From Limnanthes douglasii subsp. nivea (taxonomy: Eukaryota > Streptophyta > Magnoliopsida > Brassicales > Limnanthaceae), in NCBI GenBank assembly GCA_036936605.1, contig JAUPFV010000005.1:79744885-79808884 (forward strand): 64,000 nt of DNA. Direction: 5' to 3'. Made by a program: the position numbers and the translations under genes. A model generated the notes under the pieces. It was not told the origin of the DNA. It saw nothing but the letters and a program-made list of their open reading frames with translations, and made no database searches. Below, piece after piece: positions 48,669-58,141 of this stretch (positions within the stretch are counted from its first letter, which is position 1; each line of letters opens with the position of its first letter).

Positions 48669-49600
48669 TTACATAGTAAAACAATTGTTCCAAAAAACCA
48701 TATTCAAAACAGTAGGTAAGTACCATCTTCGGTTTGTGTTTGAATCATTGAGGAAATTCTTAAATATTTCAGCTCTCTTTTTTGCGGGCATATCCTCTCC
48801 ATATTTAAGAGGAACATACCCTTTTTGAATAATGTCATTCGCATACTCACAAAAAAAAATATCCCAGTCAAGGATGTTCTTTTCCTGTTGTGGAATATCT
48901 CTCATTGTCTTGATTTTGTAACCCACCTTTCACAACAGGTTTTTTTTCACACAGTAGGCCAACTGTAAAAACAGACATACCATATAACATTGCGATTTAT
49001 GTGATAAGTTTAATGCAATTGTAATGAAATGTTAGAGTATGCGATTGTATCTTAACCAGTTTGCGTATCTAGAAATTACGTACCTTGCATTTACGATACA
49101 TTCACAAAACTAGATTACCATAAATGCTTAAAATAATGTAAAATGATTTATAGCATAACACTTAATACCAGGTTATTAGCAGTATTCCTCATCTTATCTC
49201 CAATGTGTTTGCTCCATGGAAACAATGAGTTATAGCTACTAACACTACCATTCTCCATATCAATAACCAGCAACATCTAGTGGTTGATTCCATCCTTGTT
49301 AATGGTGCACAGAGGAACAAGTGCAATGTATGTGTCCAGTCTCATTGTCTCAAATAGTTCATCCACAATGTGTGACATATCTCCCATAATAGCCAGCATT
49401 TTCTACAATTTTTACCATTACTATATGAAGTAGTATGTTTTTAATAACATAAATAATACCTGATGCACTTACAACTGCAACTCCAGAAATTTGAATTTCT
49501 GTGGCCATAAATGAGCACTTATTATCAAACCCTTTGACAAGTACTCTCCAATTTGCATCTTGGATCAGCTTATATATCCAACCATCTATGATCTATCAAT
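48669..49600 (-). pseudogene. Ulp1-like (C48) cysteine protease remnant of a MULE
   Basis: Reading leftward, an exon at about 49,180-49,380 holds YIALVPLCTINKDGINH, a stop, then MLLVIDMENGSVSSYNSL. This matches the HWxLLVID block of Ulp1/SUMO proteases, with the catalytic His at 49,280-49,282, the expected Trp turned into TAG (49,277-49,279) and the Asp in VID. After a probable intron (GT near 49,170 to AG near 48,966), the exon at 48,669-48,964 gives IPQQEKNILDWDIFFCEYA. This is the Q...DCG(I/V)F(V/F)C block, but the catalytic Cys codon is TGG (48,864-48,866) and the Gly after it is Asp. It cannot be an active protease. An upstream exon may lie at 49,480-49,600. Confidence 0.65.
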
Positions 49601-49661
49601 TAACAGTTAATTTTTTAAAACATGTAGATGACAATGATTAAAACAAACAACGTTGTCTACG

Positions 49662-50015
49662 TAACATGCCTATATACATTAACATGAAATTTCTGGATAC
49701 ACCATTATGACATTGCTAGATACGCCTAATATGACATTGCTAGATACATTAATATGAGTGACATTGCTAGATACGCTTAATATGAAATTGCTAGATACAT
49801 TAATATGACTTTGCTAGATAATCCTTATATGACATTGGTAGATACACTAACATAACATTTCTAGATACCATATTATGACATTGATAGATACCCTACTATG
49901 ACATTGCCATATATACTAATTTGACCTTGCTAGATTTATTAATATGACATTACTATATACCCTATTATGACATTGTTAAATACTCTTAACATAACATTGC
50001 TAGACAGTCTAATTC
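49662..50015. repeat. 23-bp minisatellite array 2
   Basis: About 15 imperfect copies of the same unit as array 1 (ACATTGCTAGATAC...AATATG). It is upstream of, or within an intron of, the Ulp1-like gene. The array stops where the LTR of element B begins, so B may have inserted into it. Confidence 0.9.
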
Positions 50016-50027
50016 GATATTGATATA

Positions 50028-50357
50028 TGATAAGGAGCTAAATTGCCAAGTCAAGATTAAAAATATTAATTTTCAAAGAGAAATAAATGTAATTGTTCTA
50101 TTAGTGTATTTATTACTTAGTTAGAGGATAATATCCTAAAAGTGTTAAAAGGAAGAGACCAGTTTGTAACAATGTAAGGACCACCTAGGAAATAAGTGGG
50201 GACCACCTCACCCACTATATAAGGAAACCTTTTATTCTTGGGTGGGTGGACATTCTTTAATACATTATCTTTCCACTTTCTCTCTCTACACTTTCCACTC
50301 TAGTCACATCATACACTAGATCCAAGGTTCCCTCTTTAGTCACATATTTACTCATCA
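50028..50357 (+). repeat. Element B 5' LTR (borders approximate)
   Basis: TGATAAGGAGC to about CTCATCA. A TATATAA box lies at 50,216-50,222, followed by a CT-rich leader. A primer-site-like TGGCATCATCTGTGGGA starts at 50,359. The start at 50,028 is chosen as the first TG after the minisatellite; without the 3' LTR it cannot be fixed. Confidence 0.6.
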
Positions 50358-51489
50358 TTGGCATCATCTGTGGGAAACGTGATACCTGAAGGCCATCATT
50401 TTCCTCAAAATCATGATTTTTACTTAATTATGAACGACGAGATGATTGGGGAAGGGATCAGGAGAGTTACAGCTCGGGTTGGGCCACTATCTGAGGGTGA
50501 AAGAGTTCCCGACCATGATCACTACGCACGGGGTCGGGATAAGCGGTCAACTCTAATCATGACGAGAAGACAACTAATGGAGGATATCGCGAAACTGAAA
50601 GGAGAAAGCTTTAAATGGAAAAAAAACCGAGAAGGGAAAGGGAAAAAGCCTATGATTGACACCGACATGGAAGATTCCTCGGGTGGGAATCATAACAATA
50701 ACGTCTTCCGTAGCCGCGGTCATCGGGAACCCAAACCAGATCGGGAATTGGAAGGAAGGACCAAACAATATTCGAAAGAGGATCGAGACGATTCCACTGA
50801 TTTCACTTCGGATGAGTCTTCGGGTAGAGAATACTGACGCAGAGTCAGACGAAATAAACTCACAAGGAAAAGTAAATCTCGATGCCGTATGGTAAGGCTT
50901 TTTGACTCACCTAAAGTCAAGAAAGACAACACCTACAAAAGAACCCTAAATTCTCACGAGAAAGAAGAAATGCTGACATCAAGTAAACATGAGCGGGTAG
51001 TCTTACATCAAGTCCAGTAGCAACCGTCGGTAAGCAAACGCACGGGTCCAAGGTTAGCAGCCCATTCACCAACCCGAATAACGAAGGATTGTACCAGACG
51101 TTTTATCGATGCAAAGACGAATCTCGATCACTGCAAGGAAAATGTAGCTTTGACATGATACCGGCTAGAACTGCTTCCGGGACCGATGAAGCAAGCGGTC
51201 ACCAAAAAGCAGGCATTTACCTTTTCCGCCCTCTTAGTTGAGATGGAAAAGCAGATATTAATTGAGGAGACCGAGGCGTCCGAGCTGGTAGGACAAATCC
51301 AACAGAGCGCGCAGACTTCGGTCGTTAGAAAGCAGGGTACTCAGTCTTGATATATCCAGTAGGCTCAACCAACTAGCACACTTCCCCCAGCTGCTCACTC
51401 CACCCCGGTCAAGAATCTAGTACCTCAAGCTCAAAATACTAAACAGAGCAATCAGGTGGTCAAACGACCCATTTCCAACAAGTGGATCC
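50358..51489 (+). pseudogene. Element B gag, N-terminal part
   Basis: An open frame at 50,358-50,837 is highly charged (Arg, Asp, Glu, Ser) and includes a KWKKNREGKGKKP basic stretch. Beyond it the sequence has stops and frame changes. VEMEKQILIEE is readable near 51,240, then QNTKQSNQVVKRPISNKW right at the A3 border. The conserved Retrotrans_gag core seen in A1-A3 is not found, so it has probably been deleted. The start is uncertain because the frame is open from the primer site. Confidence 0.55.
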
Positions 51490-51944
51490 TGATGAGTCCG
51501 AATTCAGCATGCTTCCCGGACAGGGACAGCTCAATCCAGAGCCTCCGGACCGGACATATCGAACATGTCACATGGACCGGACAGATCACTTCGAACACTA
51601 TGACCATAGGACTGTTCGAACTATGACAAAAGTACTAAAAAACCTAAACACTTCTTGACTAAGCTACTTGCTCTCCTACTTAGAGCTCATGGGTCTTTGA
51701 ACATGACCTGGGTCCATTAAATATGACCCGAAAGCCCATAAGGGCCCAAACATCACACTATAAATACCCAACCACCCGCATTAACTCTGGGTAATAAAAA
51801 TTAACTGCTACCAAGCTGCTTAATTATCTCTCTACTCTCTAAACACTTAAAACACCCACACACCACCATTTTAACACTTACATACCACCATAAAACACCA
51901 ACTGAAATTACCAGCCTACCCTCAGGCGGTTATTATCCTCACCA
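51490..51944 (+). repeat. A3 5' LTR (455 bp)
   Basis: Begins TGATGAGTCCGAATTC and ends TCCTCACCA. A TATAAATA box lies at 51,759-51,766, with a CA/CT-rich leader after it. The U3 part is longer than in A2 and is rich in CCGGAC strings. Confidence 0.96.
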
Positions 51945-51947
51945 AAT

Positions 51948-51962
51948 TGGCGACCACAGTGG
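51948..51962 (+). promoter_or_regulatory. A3 primer-binding site
   Basis: TGGCGACCACAGTGG, three bases after the LTR. Its complement fits the 3' end (…CCACTGTGGTCGCCA) of a plant tRNA-Arg, probably the UCG isoacceptor as I recall it. An Arg-tRNA primer is usual for Tat/Ogre-type elements. Confidence 0.75.
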
Positions 51963-52018
51963 AAGCACGAAGGTGCCTGAATTAAAACATTCAAAACCAG
52001 CTAAGAAAATCTGTCCGT

Positions 52019-54361
52019 ATGAATCCAGACAATCCAGAAATACCACCAGCTCTGCTCGAAGTGGTGGGGGAGAACTATGAGTACACTATCGAAGAGCGTG
52101 ATAGGCTCAGGGGTGAAATAGAAGCTCTGAGGGCTGAAAAGGCCAAGATGGGCGTGAAAGAAAAATCCAAAGCCTCGGTTGCTCATCCCACTGACAACCC
52201 TAGAGAGCATGAGTCTTCAAAGACTCATGTGAGCGCCAAAAAAACTCATGCTAGTCCCAAAAAGTCTCACCGGTCCAAGCCTGTGGAGAGTTCTGACTCG
52301 AGCTCAGAATCTTCAGGTAGCTCTTCGGACAGTGAGGGAAATGAAAAATCGTTGTCCTCTAGCAGCGATGAGGGTCGAACCAAGAAAAAACAAAAGCAGG
52401 TTAAGAAATATTCAAGAAAAAGAGACAGGCATGGAAGAATGAAAAGGCATATTGGCAAGGGATCATCTCACCACCGGAGGTATACAGACAAGATGCTGAT
52501 GGATCCCTTTGCTTTCCACGATGAGCCAGGTATCTTTGCAACTCCCAATGAGGATACTGTGTTCAGTCGTGGAAGGAATTGGAGGCAATCTCCACTATCT
52601 TCTAAAATCTTGTCCGGAAACCTCCCCAAGAGGTTTGACAGCACTAAAATGGAGAAGTACGATAGCAGTACTGATCCAGACAACCATTTGGAGCAATTCA
52701 AGAACTTCATGATGAACTTTGATGACGATGATAAACTACTTTGTAGGGCATTCTCCCAATCATTTACGGGGAGTGCTCTGAAATGGTACAACAGCCTGCC
52801 TCAGGGTTGTATTAAAGATTTCGATACGTTTTGGGTGGCCTTTCGAAGGCAGTTCGTAGGGAGTAAAGAGCTGAAGGGCAATGAAGACACCATAATCCAT
52901 TGTGCCCAGGAGCCAAATGAGTCCTTGAAGGAATACATAAGCCGTTTTGTGAACACAAAAAATGGGTTGGCTGATTGCTTCGAACAGGTAGCAATAGCAT
53001 CCCTGAGACAGGGTTTGAACCCAGGCAATCTAGTTGATTCGGTGACCAGAAAGAAGGCCATGACATGGGGATGGTTGCTGAATCAGGTTGGCAAACAAAT
53101 AAACGTCGATGAAACAAAGAAAACCAGGGTGCACAGGCAGGTGAGATCCACCACAGTGGCTCCAACTCCAAATCAGAATCAGTCTGAGAACAAAACAAGA
53201 GAAACCGGACAGGGGCATGGTAGGGTAAAAGCTCAGTCTCAGCCAGCCGCTCCAGCTCAAAGTCAACAATCCAGAAACAAGAGAGGGCCATGGGTCCAAC
53301 TGGAGTGGTTCGCTGAGTTAAAAGAAAGCGTGGCCACTATCTTTGAAAAAACAAAAGATGAGGTGCATTACCGGAGACCGGCAATATTGCAGTCTCCTAG
53401 AGAGCATCGCAACAACTCTTTTTGCCAATATCACAATGACGTTGGTCATACCACCGATGATTGCATAGCATTGAAGCAAGAAGTTCAAAATTTGATTGAA
53501 ATGGGGAAGTTGGGAGCTTACGTTAAAAGAAGAGGAAGTAACCGGCCTGACAACACTCACCGGGTTGGTCCAAGTAATGCTGCTCCGGAGGGGGCCATGT
53601 TTATAGTTGAAAGGTTTGATGTGGAATCTGAATACTTGGATCCTGATCCAACTCGGAACAGAGTGGGTGCTATAGAGGAATGTTCTAGGTCGGTCTCCGG
53701 ACTCATTAAGTTTTTCGAGTCACTTACAATTTTCAGAGGGGACACTATGACAGCTCCTACTGCTTCTTCGAGGAAGAGGCATGTTCATACTTTAACCTCC
53801 CAGCTAGAAGGAGGCATGACATCTTATCAGTCACCAGACTCATTTCCCTTCATTGTGTTTGATGAGGATGATTTAAGAAACATAGCTGGCCCTCATGAGG
53901 ATGCTGTTGTCAAAGGAGCATCTATAGGGGGCAATGACATACGTCGAATCTTGGTGGATACTGGAAGCTCAGCCAATATCCTTTTCCTAACCACTTACAA
54001 GAAAATGAAAAATCCAGCTGTAATACAGAATTCGGACAGGTCAATCGTGGGCTTTACAGGCAGCTCAGCAGATGTGATCGGGGAGTTCGAGGAAGAGGTG
54101 TTATTGGGCAAGGGCCCTTTCAAGAAAACAGTCAGAATACTTTTTATTGTAGTGGATTGTCCCACTTGCTATAATGCTATTCTAGGGAGGTCTTGGCTCT
54201 CTAGGATGCATGCAGTGGCTTCAACAGTCCATCAGTGTTTGAAGTATGATGTTCATGGGCAGGTTGGAGTTGTCCGGAGCAGCCAAAAGATTGCAAGGGA
54301 ATGTTATGCCACTGCCTTGGCTCCTCGAACGCTGGGGGCAATCCGTATTGACGAACAATAG
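52019..54361 (+). CDS. A3 gag-protease polyprotein (780 aa)
   Basis: The only long uninterrupted transposon ORF in the window. The ATG is 74 bp after the LTR. Residues 1-160: charged and Ser-rich, with KKTHASPKKSHRSK and a poly-Ser/Glu patch. Residues about 165-375: capsid-like Retrotrans_gag core (KILSGNLPKRFDSTKMEKYD, SALKWYNSLPQG, CAQEPNESLKEYISRF). Residues about 460-500: a knuckle-like FCQYHNDVGHTTDDC, spaced C-x2-H-x4-H-x4-C. Residues about 610-720: a retroviral-type aspartic protease with FPFIVFDEDDLRNIAGPHED and the active site VDTGSSANILF near residue 650. It ends at TAG 54,359-54,361. In all A copies and in B a stop sits at this point between PR and RT, so it is likely the natural end of the gag-PR product. 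Confidence 0.93.
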   Translation: MNPDNPEIPPALLEVVGENYEYTIEERDRLRGEIEALRAEKAKMGVKEKSKASVAHPTDNPREHESSKTHVSAKKTHASPKKSHRSKPVESSDSSSESSGSSSDSEGNEKSLSSSSDEGRTKKKQKQVKKYSRKRDRHGRMKRHIGKGSSHHRRYTDKMLMDPFAFHDEPGIFATPNEDTVFSRGRNWRQSPLSSKILSGNLPKRFDSTKMEKYDSSTDPDNHLEQFKNFMMNFDDDDKLLCRAFSQSFTGSALKWYNSLPQGCIKDFDTFWVAFRRQFVGSKELKGNEDTIIHCAQEPNESLKEYISRFVNTKNGLADCFEQVAIASLRQGLNPGNLVDSVTRKKAMTWGWLLNQVGKQINVDETKKTRVHRQVRSTTVAPTPNQNQSENKTRETGQGHGRVKAQSQPAAPAQSQQSRNKRGPWVQLEWFAELKESVATIFEKTKDEVHYRRPAILQSPREHRNNSFCQYHNDVGHTTDDCIALKQEVQNLIEMGKLGAYVKRRGSNRPDNTHRVGPSNAAPEGAMFIVERFDVESEYLDPDPTRNRVGAIEECSRSVSGLIKFFESLTIFRGDTMTAPTASSRKRHVHTLTSQLEGGMTSYQSPDSFPFIVFDEDDLRNIAGPHEDAVVKGASIGGNDIRRILVDTGSSANILFLTTYKKMKNPAVIQNSDRSIVGFTGSSADVIGEFEEEVLLGKGPFKKTVRILFIVVDCPTCYNAILGRSWLSRMHAVASTVHQCLKYDVHGQVGVVRSSQKIARECYATALAPRTLGAIRIDEQ

Positions 54362-54367
54362 CATTTT
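54359..54367 (+). promoter_or_regulatory. PR/RT stop codon of A3, readthrough context diverged
   Basis: TAG followed by CATTTT. The stop is homologous to those in A1, A2 and B, but CAGTTA has become CATTTT, so two positions of the STOP-CAR-YYA consensus no longer match. Suppression would be expected to be weaker here. Confidence 0.6.
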
Positions 54368-57300
54368 GAGGGCCTTTCTGGGGGAGAGGGTGAAATTGAT
54401 GACCCTAGAGAGACCCCTGGAATATTAATACCAATCGAAGAGGTTGAAACGCACTGCTTGGAATATGGTAAAAGTATCAAGATAGGGTCCAAGATGCCAC
54501 TAATGTTGAAAAAGGAAATGTTGAAGTTTTTGAAAAACCATCAGCACGTTTTTGCTTGGTGCAATGCTGATGTAACTGGGGTTCCATCAGAAGTGATATC
54601 ACACCACTTATACGTCCGGAGAGATGTAGCTCCAGTAGTTCAAAAAAGAAGAGCTTTTTCCAAAGAAAAGGCTGATGTCATAGTACAAGAGGTTGACAGG
54701 CTCACAAAGATGGGGCACATCAAGGAGTCTCAATACCCTTTGTGGACTGCCAATCCTGTCTTGGTGAAAAAGAAGAATGGCAAGTGGCGCATGTGCATTG
54801 ACTTCACAGACCTCAATAGAGCTTTCCCAAAAGACTTGTATCCGGTTCCCCGGATTGATCAGTTAGTAGACTCCACCTCTGGGAACAAGCTGCTTTCCTT
54901 TATGGATGCTTTCTCCGGATACAATCAGATTCAAGTGGATCCAAAGGATCAATAGCATACCACATTTGTAACTGACAGAGGGCTTCATTGCTACAAGGTG
55001 ATGCCATTTGGTTTGAAAAATGCTGGGGCTACTTATCAGAGATTAGTCAACAAGGCATTTGCTGATCAAATTGGAAGAAATATGGAGGTTTACATTGACG
55101 ATATGATGGTAAAAAGTGTAGATGAGCAGTTGCACTTGTCCGATCTCCAAGAAACTTTTGCCAACTTGGTGAAAGTGAATTTAAAGTTAAACCTTGAAAA
55201 GTGTGTCTTCGGAGTACAGTCCGGGAAGTTTCTAGGCTATATCATAAGTGAACATGGAATACAGCCCGATCCGGACCAGCTCAATGCTCTATTCCAAATG
55301 GAGCCTCCTCGAAACATTAAAGAAGTACATCGATTAATGGGGAGATTAGCAGCCTTAAACAGATTTATCTCCAGGTCTTCGGACAGGTGTGCTCATTTCT
55401 TTCAAACTTTGAAGGGTGCAAAGGGGTTCGAATAGACCCCACAGTGTGATGAGGCTTTCAATGAAATCAAGAAACACCTGTCCTCCCCCAAAACTTTGTT
55501 CAAACCAGTTGATGGGGAGACTCTCTTCGTATATTTGGCAGATTCAAGTTGTGCCATCAGTGCTGTGCTGGTAAGAGAGGTAGATAGACATCCCCACCCA
55601 GTGTACTACATTAGCAAAAGCTTGATAGATGCAGAGAAACGTTACTTGAAACTTGAAAAGTTAGCATTGGCCTTGGTGATAGCAGCCAGGAAGATGAGGC
55701 CTTATTTCCAGGCTCATCCCATCATCGTTCGGACTTCTTTTCCCTTGAAGAATGTCCTTCAAAAAGCAGACATTTCAAGCATAATGACTAAGTGGTCAGT
55801 AGAGTTGGGGGACTTTGACATAGACTTTGCTCCCCGAACAGCAGTCAAAGCCCAAGCTGTGGCTGATTTTCTGGTCGAATTCCACTCCGATAGGGATTCA
55901 GAGCAAGCTACTGATATAAAAGATAAAAAAGTATGGGTCGTCCGAACAGATGGTGGATCTAGCACAATGGGATGTGGTGCAGGAGTATGTTTAACTTCCC
56001 CATATGGAGACAAAATGTACCAGGCTATTTGTTTTGCTTTCAGGGCATCTAATAACGAGTCCGAATATGAAACGGCTATAGCTGGGTTAAAATTGGCCTA
56101 CATTTGTGGGGCTAAGAGGGTCAAGCTGCTAAGCGAATCCCAACTGATTATCCACCATGCCCAAGGCCAATCAGAGGCTAAGAAAGAGCAACTCGTGAAA
56201 TATTTACTCCTCCTCAAAAATGAAGCGCTTAAATTTAAAAGTGTTGTCTATGAACACATTCCCCGAGCAGAAAATGAACTAGCAGACTCACTGGCAACCA
56301 TAGTATATACGGAGTCATACCCATGGATCCATGTGCTTGAAAGCCCCTCCATTCAAATTTGTAAGGGTAAAGAAGATGAGATTTTTGAAATACAAGTGAA
56401 ACAACCTCAAGACTGGAGGTTTCCTCTCATTCAATATCTGTCCGATGGTATTGTGCCTTCAGATAAGTCATAAGCCAGAACATTGAAACACAAGGCTCGT
56501 GGTTTTATCATATTAAGAGAAGTGTTGTACAAAAAGTCCTACAGTAAACCTCTCCAACGTTGCTTGGGGGATGATGAGTCACAAGTGGTCCTCTCCAAAT
56601 TGCATGATGGTGAGGGATCAGCCCATTGTGGATTTAGAGCTTTAACAAGAAGAGTATTACTCTCCGGATACTATTGGCCATCAATCATGAAAGATGCTAA
56701 GGAATTGGTGAGGAGGTGTGACCCATGCCAAAGGTACAGGAATGAAATTCATGTACCAGCCATTCCTCTAGAATCCATTTCTGAGCCCATTCCCTTCGCT
56801 CGATGGGGGTTGGATTTAGTAGGACCTCTCCCTGTGGCGTCCGGAGGGCGCAAAACTATAATTGTGGCCATAGACTACTTCTCGAAGTGGATAGAAGCAG
56901 CTCCCCTGGCAGGGACAACGTCAAAAGCTGTCATAAAATTCATTCTATCCAACATATGTTGTAGATTTGGTGTCCCCCAGAAAATAACAGCAAACAATGG
57001 GCCACAGTTCGATAATAGAGAAATGGAGAGCTTCTGTGCCTCAAGGGGTATACAGCATTGTTTTTCTTCACCTTTCCACCCACAAGCAAATGGGCAAGTT
57101 GAAGTGGCCAATAGAACTATCCTATCCGGTTTAAAGAAGAATTTGGAAGGGGCTGCTGGGAAGTGGCCTAGTTATTTGCAAGAAGTCTTGTGGGCCTACC
57201 GGACAACACCTGGGGCTGCAACACAAGAATCACCCTTCGCCTTGGTCTATGGGATGGATGCAGTAGCCCCCATAGAGAAGACACTCCCTTCCTTTCGTGT

Positions 57301-57649
57301 TCACAACTTCTCCAAACACACTAATGAGATGGCAATCAGAAATCAACTTGATTTAATAGAAGAAAGGCGGGTTAAGGCTCACCTCAGAGTTGCACATTAT
57401 CAGGGCTTGATGAGGAGCAGGTTTGCTTCCAAAGTTAAAAGAAGGGATTTCCAACCGGGGGACAAAGTATGAAGGAAGGTCTTCTTACACACTAAAGAAA
57501 AGCTCTTCGGAAAGCTGGCCTCAACCTGGGAGGGTCCGTATATGGTGGTTGAAAGAATCAAGCCTGGAACTTATTGGTTGGAAGACAAGGATGGCAGAGT
57601 TCTAACTCATCCTTGGAATATTGAGCATCTCCGGATGTACCTGGAATAG
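54362..57649 (+). pseudogene. A3 pol: RT, RNase H, archaeal-type RNase H, integrase
   Basis: One frame (the same as gag-PR) runs to a final TAG at 57,647-57,649, with four extra stops: TAG 54,953, TAG 55,433, TAA 56,471 and TGA 57,470. RT spans about 54,640-55,260 (NGKWRMCIDFTDLNRAFPKD, MPFGLKNAGATYQRL, YIDDMMVKS). RNase H is at about 55,490-55,880 (YYISKSLIDAEKRYLKLEKL). The archaeal-type RNase H lies at 55,930-56,300 (VRTDGGSSTMG, NNESEYE as the Glu strand, HIPRAENELADSLA). Integrase runs from 56,480 to 57,649, with HDGEGSAHCGF and RRCDPCQRY (HHCC finger), LDLVGPLPVASGG, IDYFSKWIEA, a NNGPQFDNREMESF strand, HPQANGQVEVANRT, and GPYMVVERIKPGTYWL at the C-terminus. In the KITANN strand, A1 and A2 read KITTDN and KITTNN. 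The stops at 55,433 and probably 57,470 replace Trp codons. Confidence 0.9.
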
Positions 57650-58141
57650 CACTTATGTAAATATTTACTTGTTTAAACATCTATGTAAATATTTGGGGGC
57701 ATAATCTTCCCTCCCCGGAGGCACGGAGAAGTTTTTAATGAAGTGTCCGGGTTATTAAATAAAATTTGATGCCTTCTTCAAAATTTTCTAAGTGTTTTTA
57801 AAATCCAACCCCTTATCATACTATCCGGACTGAAATATCTAAAGGCTATTTAAACTCTAGCCGGAGAATTTAAACACTCTCACAATGCAATATCTAAAAG
57901 CTACTTAAACTCTGGCTATCAAAATTAAAATGAACAATAAAAGAAGATGATGGTTGCACAAAACAGAGATATTCATTAAATGAAATAACTTAAACTTGCC
58001 TTGGCCTTCCAAGGACTTTCAATAGTCAAGGTACAACACAAAAAACCTGTCCGGTCGAGCACCGGACACCATTACAAAAAGAGTGCCTTGGCCTTCCAAG
58101 GACTTTAGTTCGAATAAAAAATAAACAAATTAAATTGTGGG
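57650..58141. other. Spacer between convergent pol and accessory gene of A3
   Basis: Non-coding. It starts with a block shared by all three copies (TGTAAATATTTACTTG, then CTCCCCGG(A/T)GGC and TTTTAATGA(A/G)GTGTC) and ends with the two palindromes listed separately. No ORF of note. Confidence 0.7.
57999..58101. repeat. CCTTGG/CCAAGG palindromes between convergent A3 genes
   Basis: CCTTGGCCTTCCAAGG at 57,999-58,014 and again at 58,086-58,101, each a 6-bp stem with a 4-bp loop and each followed by GACTTT. They lie 40 to 140 bp beyond the accessory stop and about 350-450 bp beyond the pol stop. Confidence 0.8.

Larger units (their letters stand above)
42335..50020. mobile_element. Mutator-like element with MuDR-type transposase and Ulp1-like gene
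   Basis: The left border is a guess, GGGAAATGACACTTTAAATAC at 42,335, which looks like the outer end of a MULE terminal repeat. Inside lie a MuDR-type transposase (+), an acidic ORF (-), a Ulp1-like protease (-) and two arrays of one minisatellite. MULEs carrying Ulp1-like genes in opposite orientation are known in plants (Kaonashi/KI-MULE type, from memory). The right end is not visible because LTR element B begins at about 50,028 inside the second array. A matching right terminal repeat would lie beyond the window. Confidence 0.6.

Noticed and set aside
52801..53299. Several minus-strand ORFs over 80 codons inside A3 gag
   Set aside because: Antisense shadows of the intact gag-PR frame; no domain and no homologous frames in A1 or A2.
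54953..57472. Extra in-frame stops in A3 pol as further recoding sites
   Set aside because: Stops at 54,953, 55,433, 56,471 and 57,470 have no counterpart at homologous positions in A1 or A2 and lack the CARYYA context; they are most simply mutations.
57540..57649. Chromodomain at the integrase C-terminus
   Set aside because: The end after GPYMVV...HPWNIEHL has no chromodomain aromatic cage pattern; consistent with a non-chromovirus Tat-type element.
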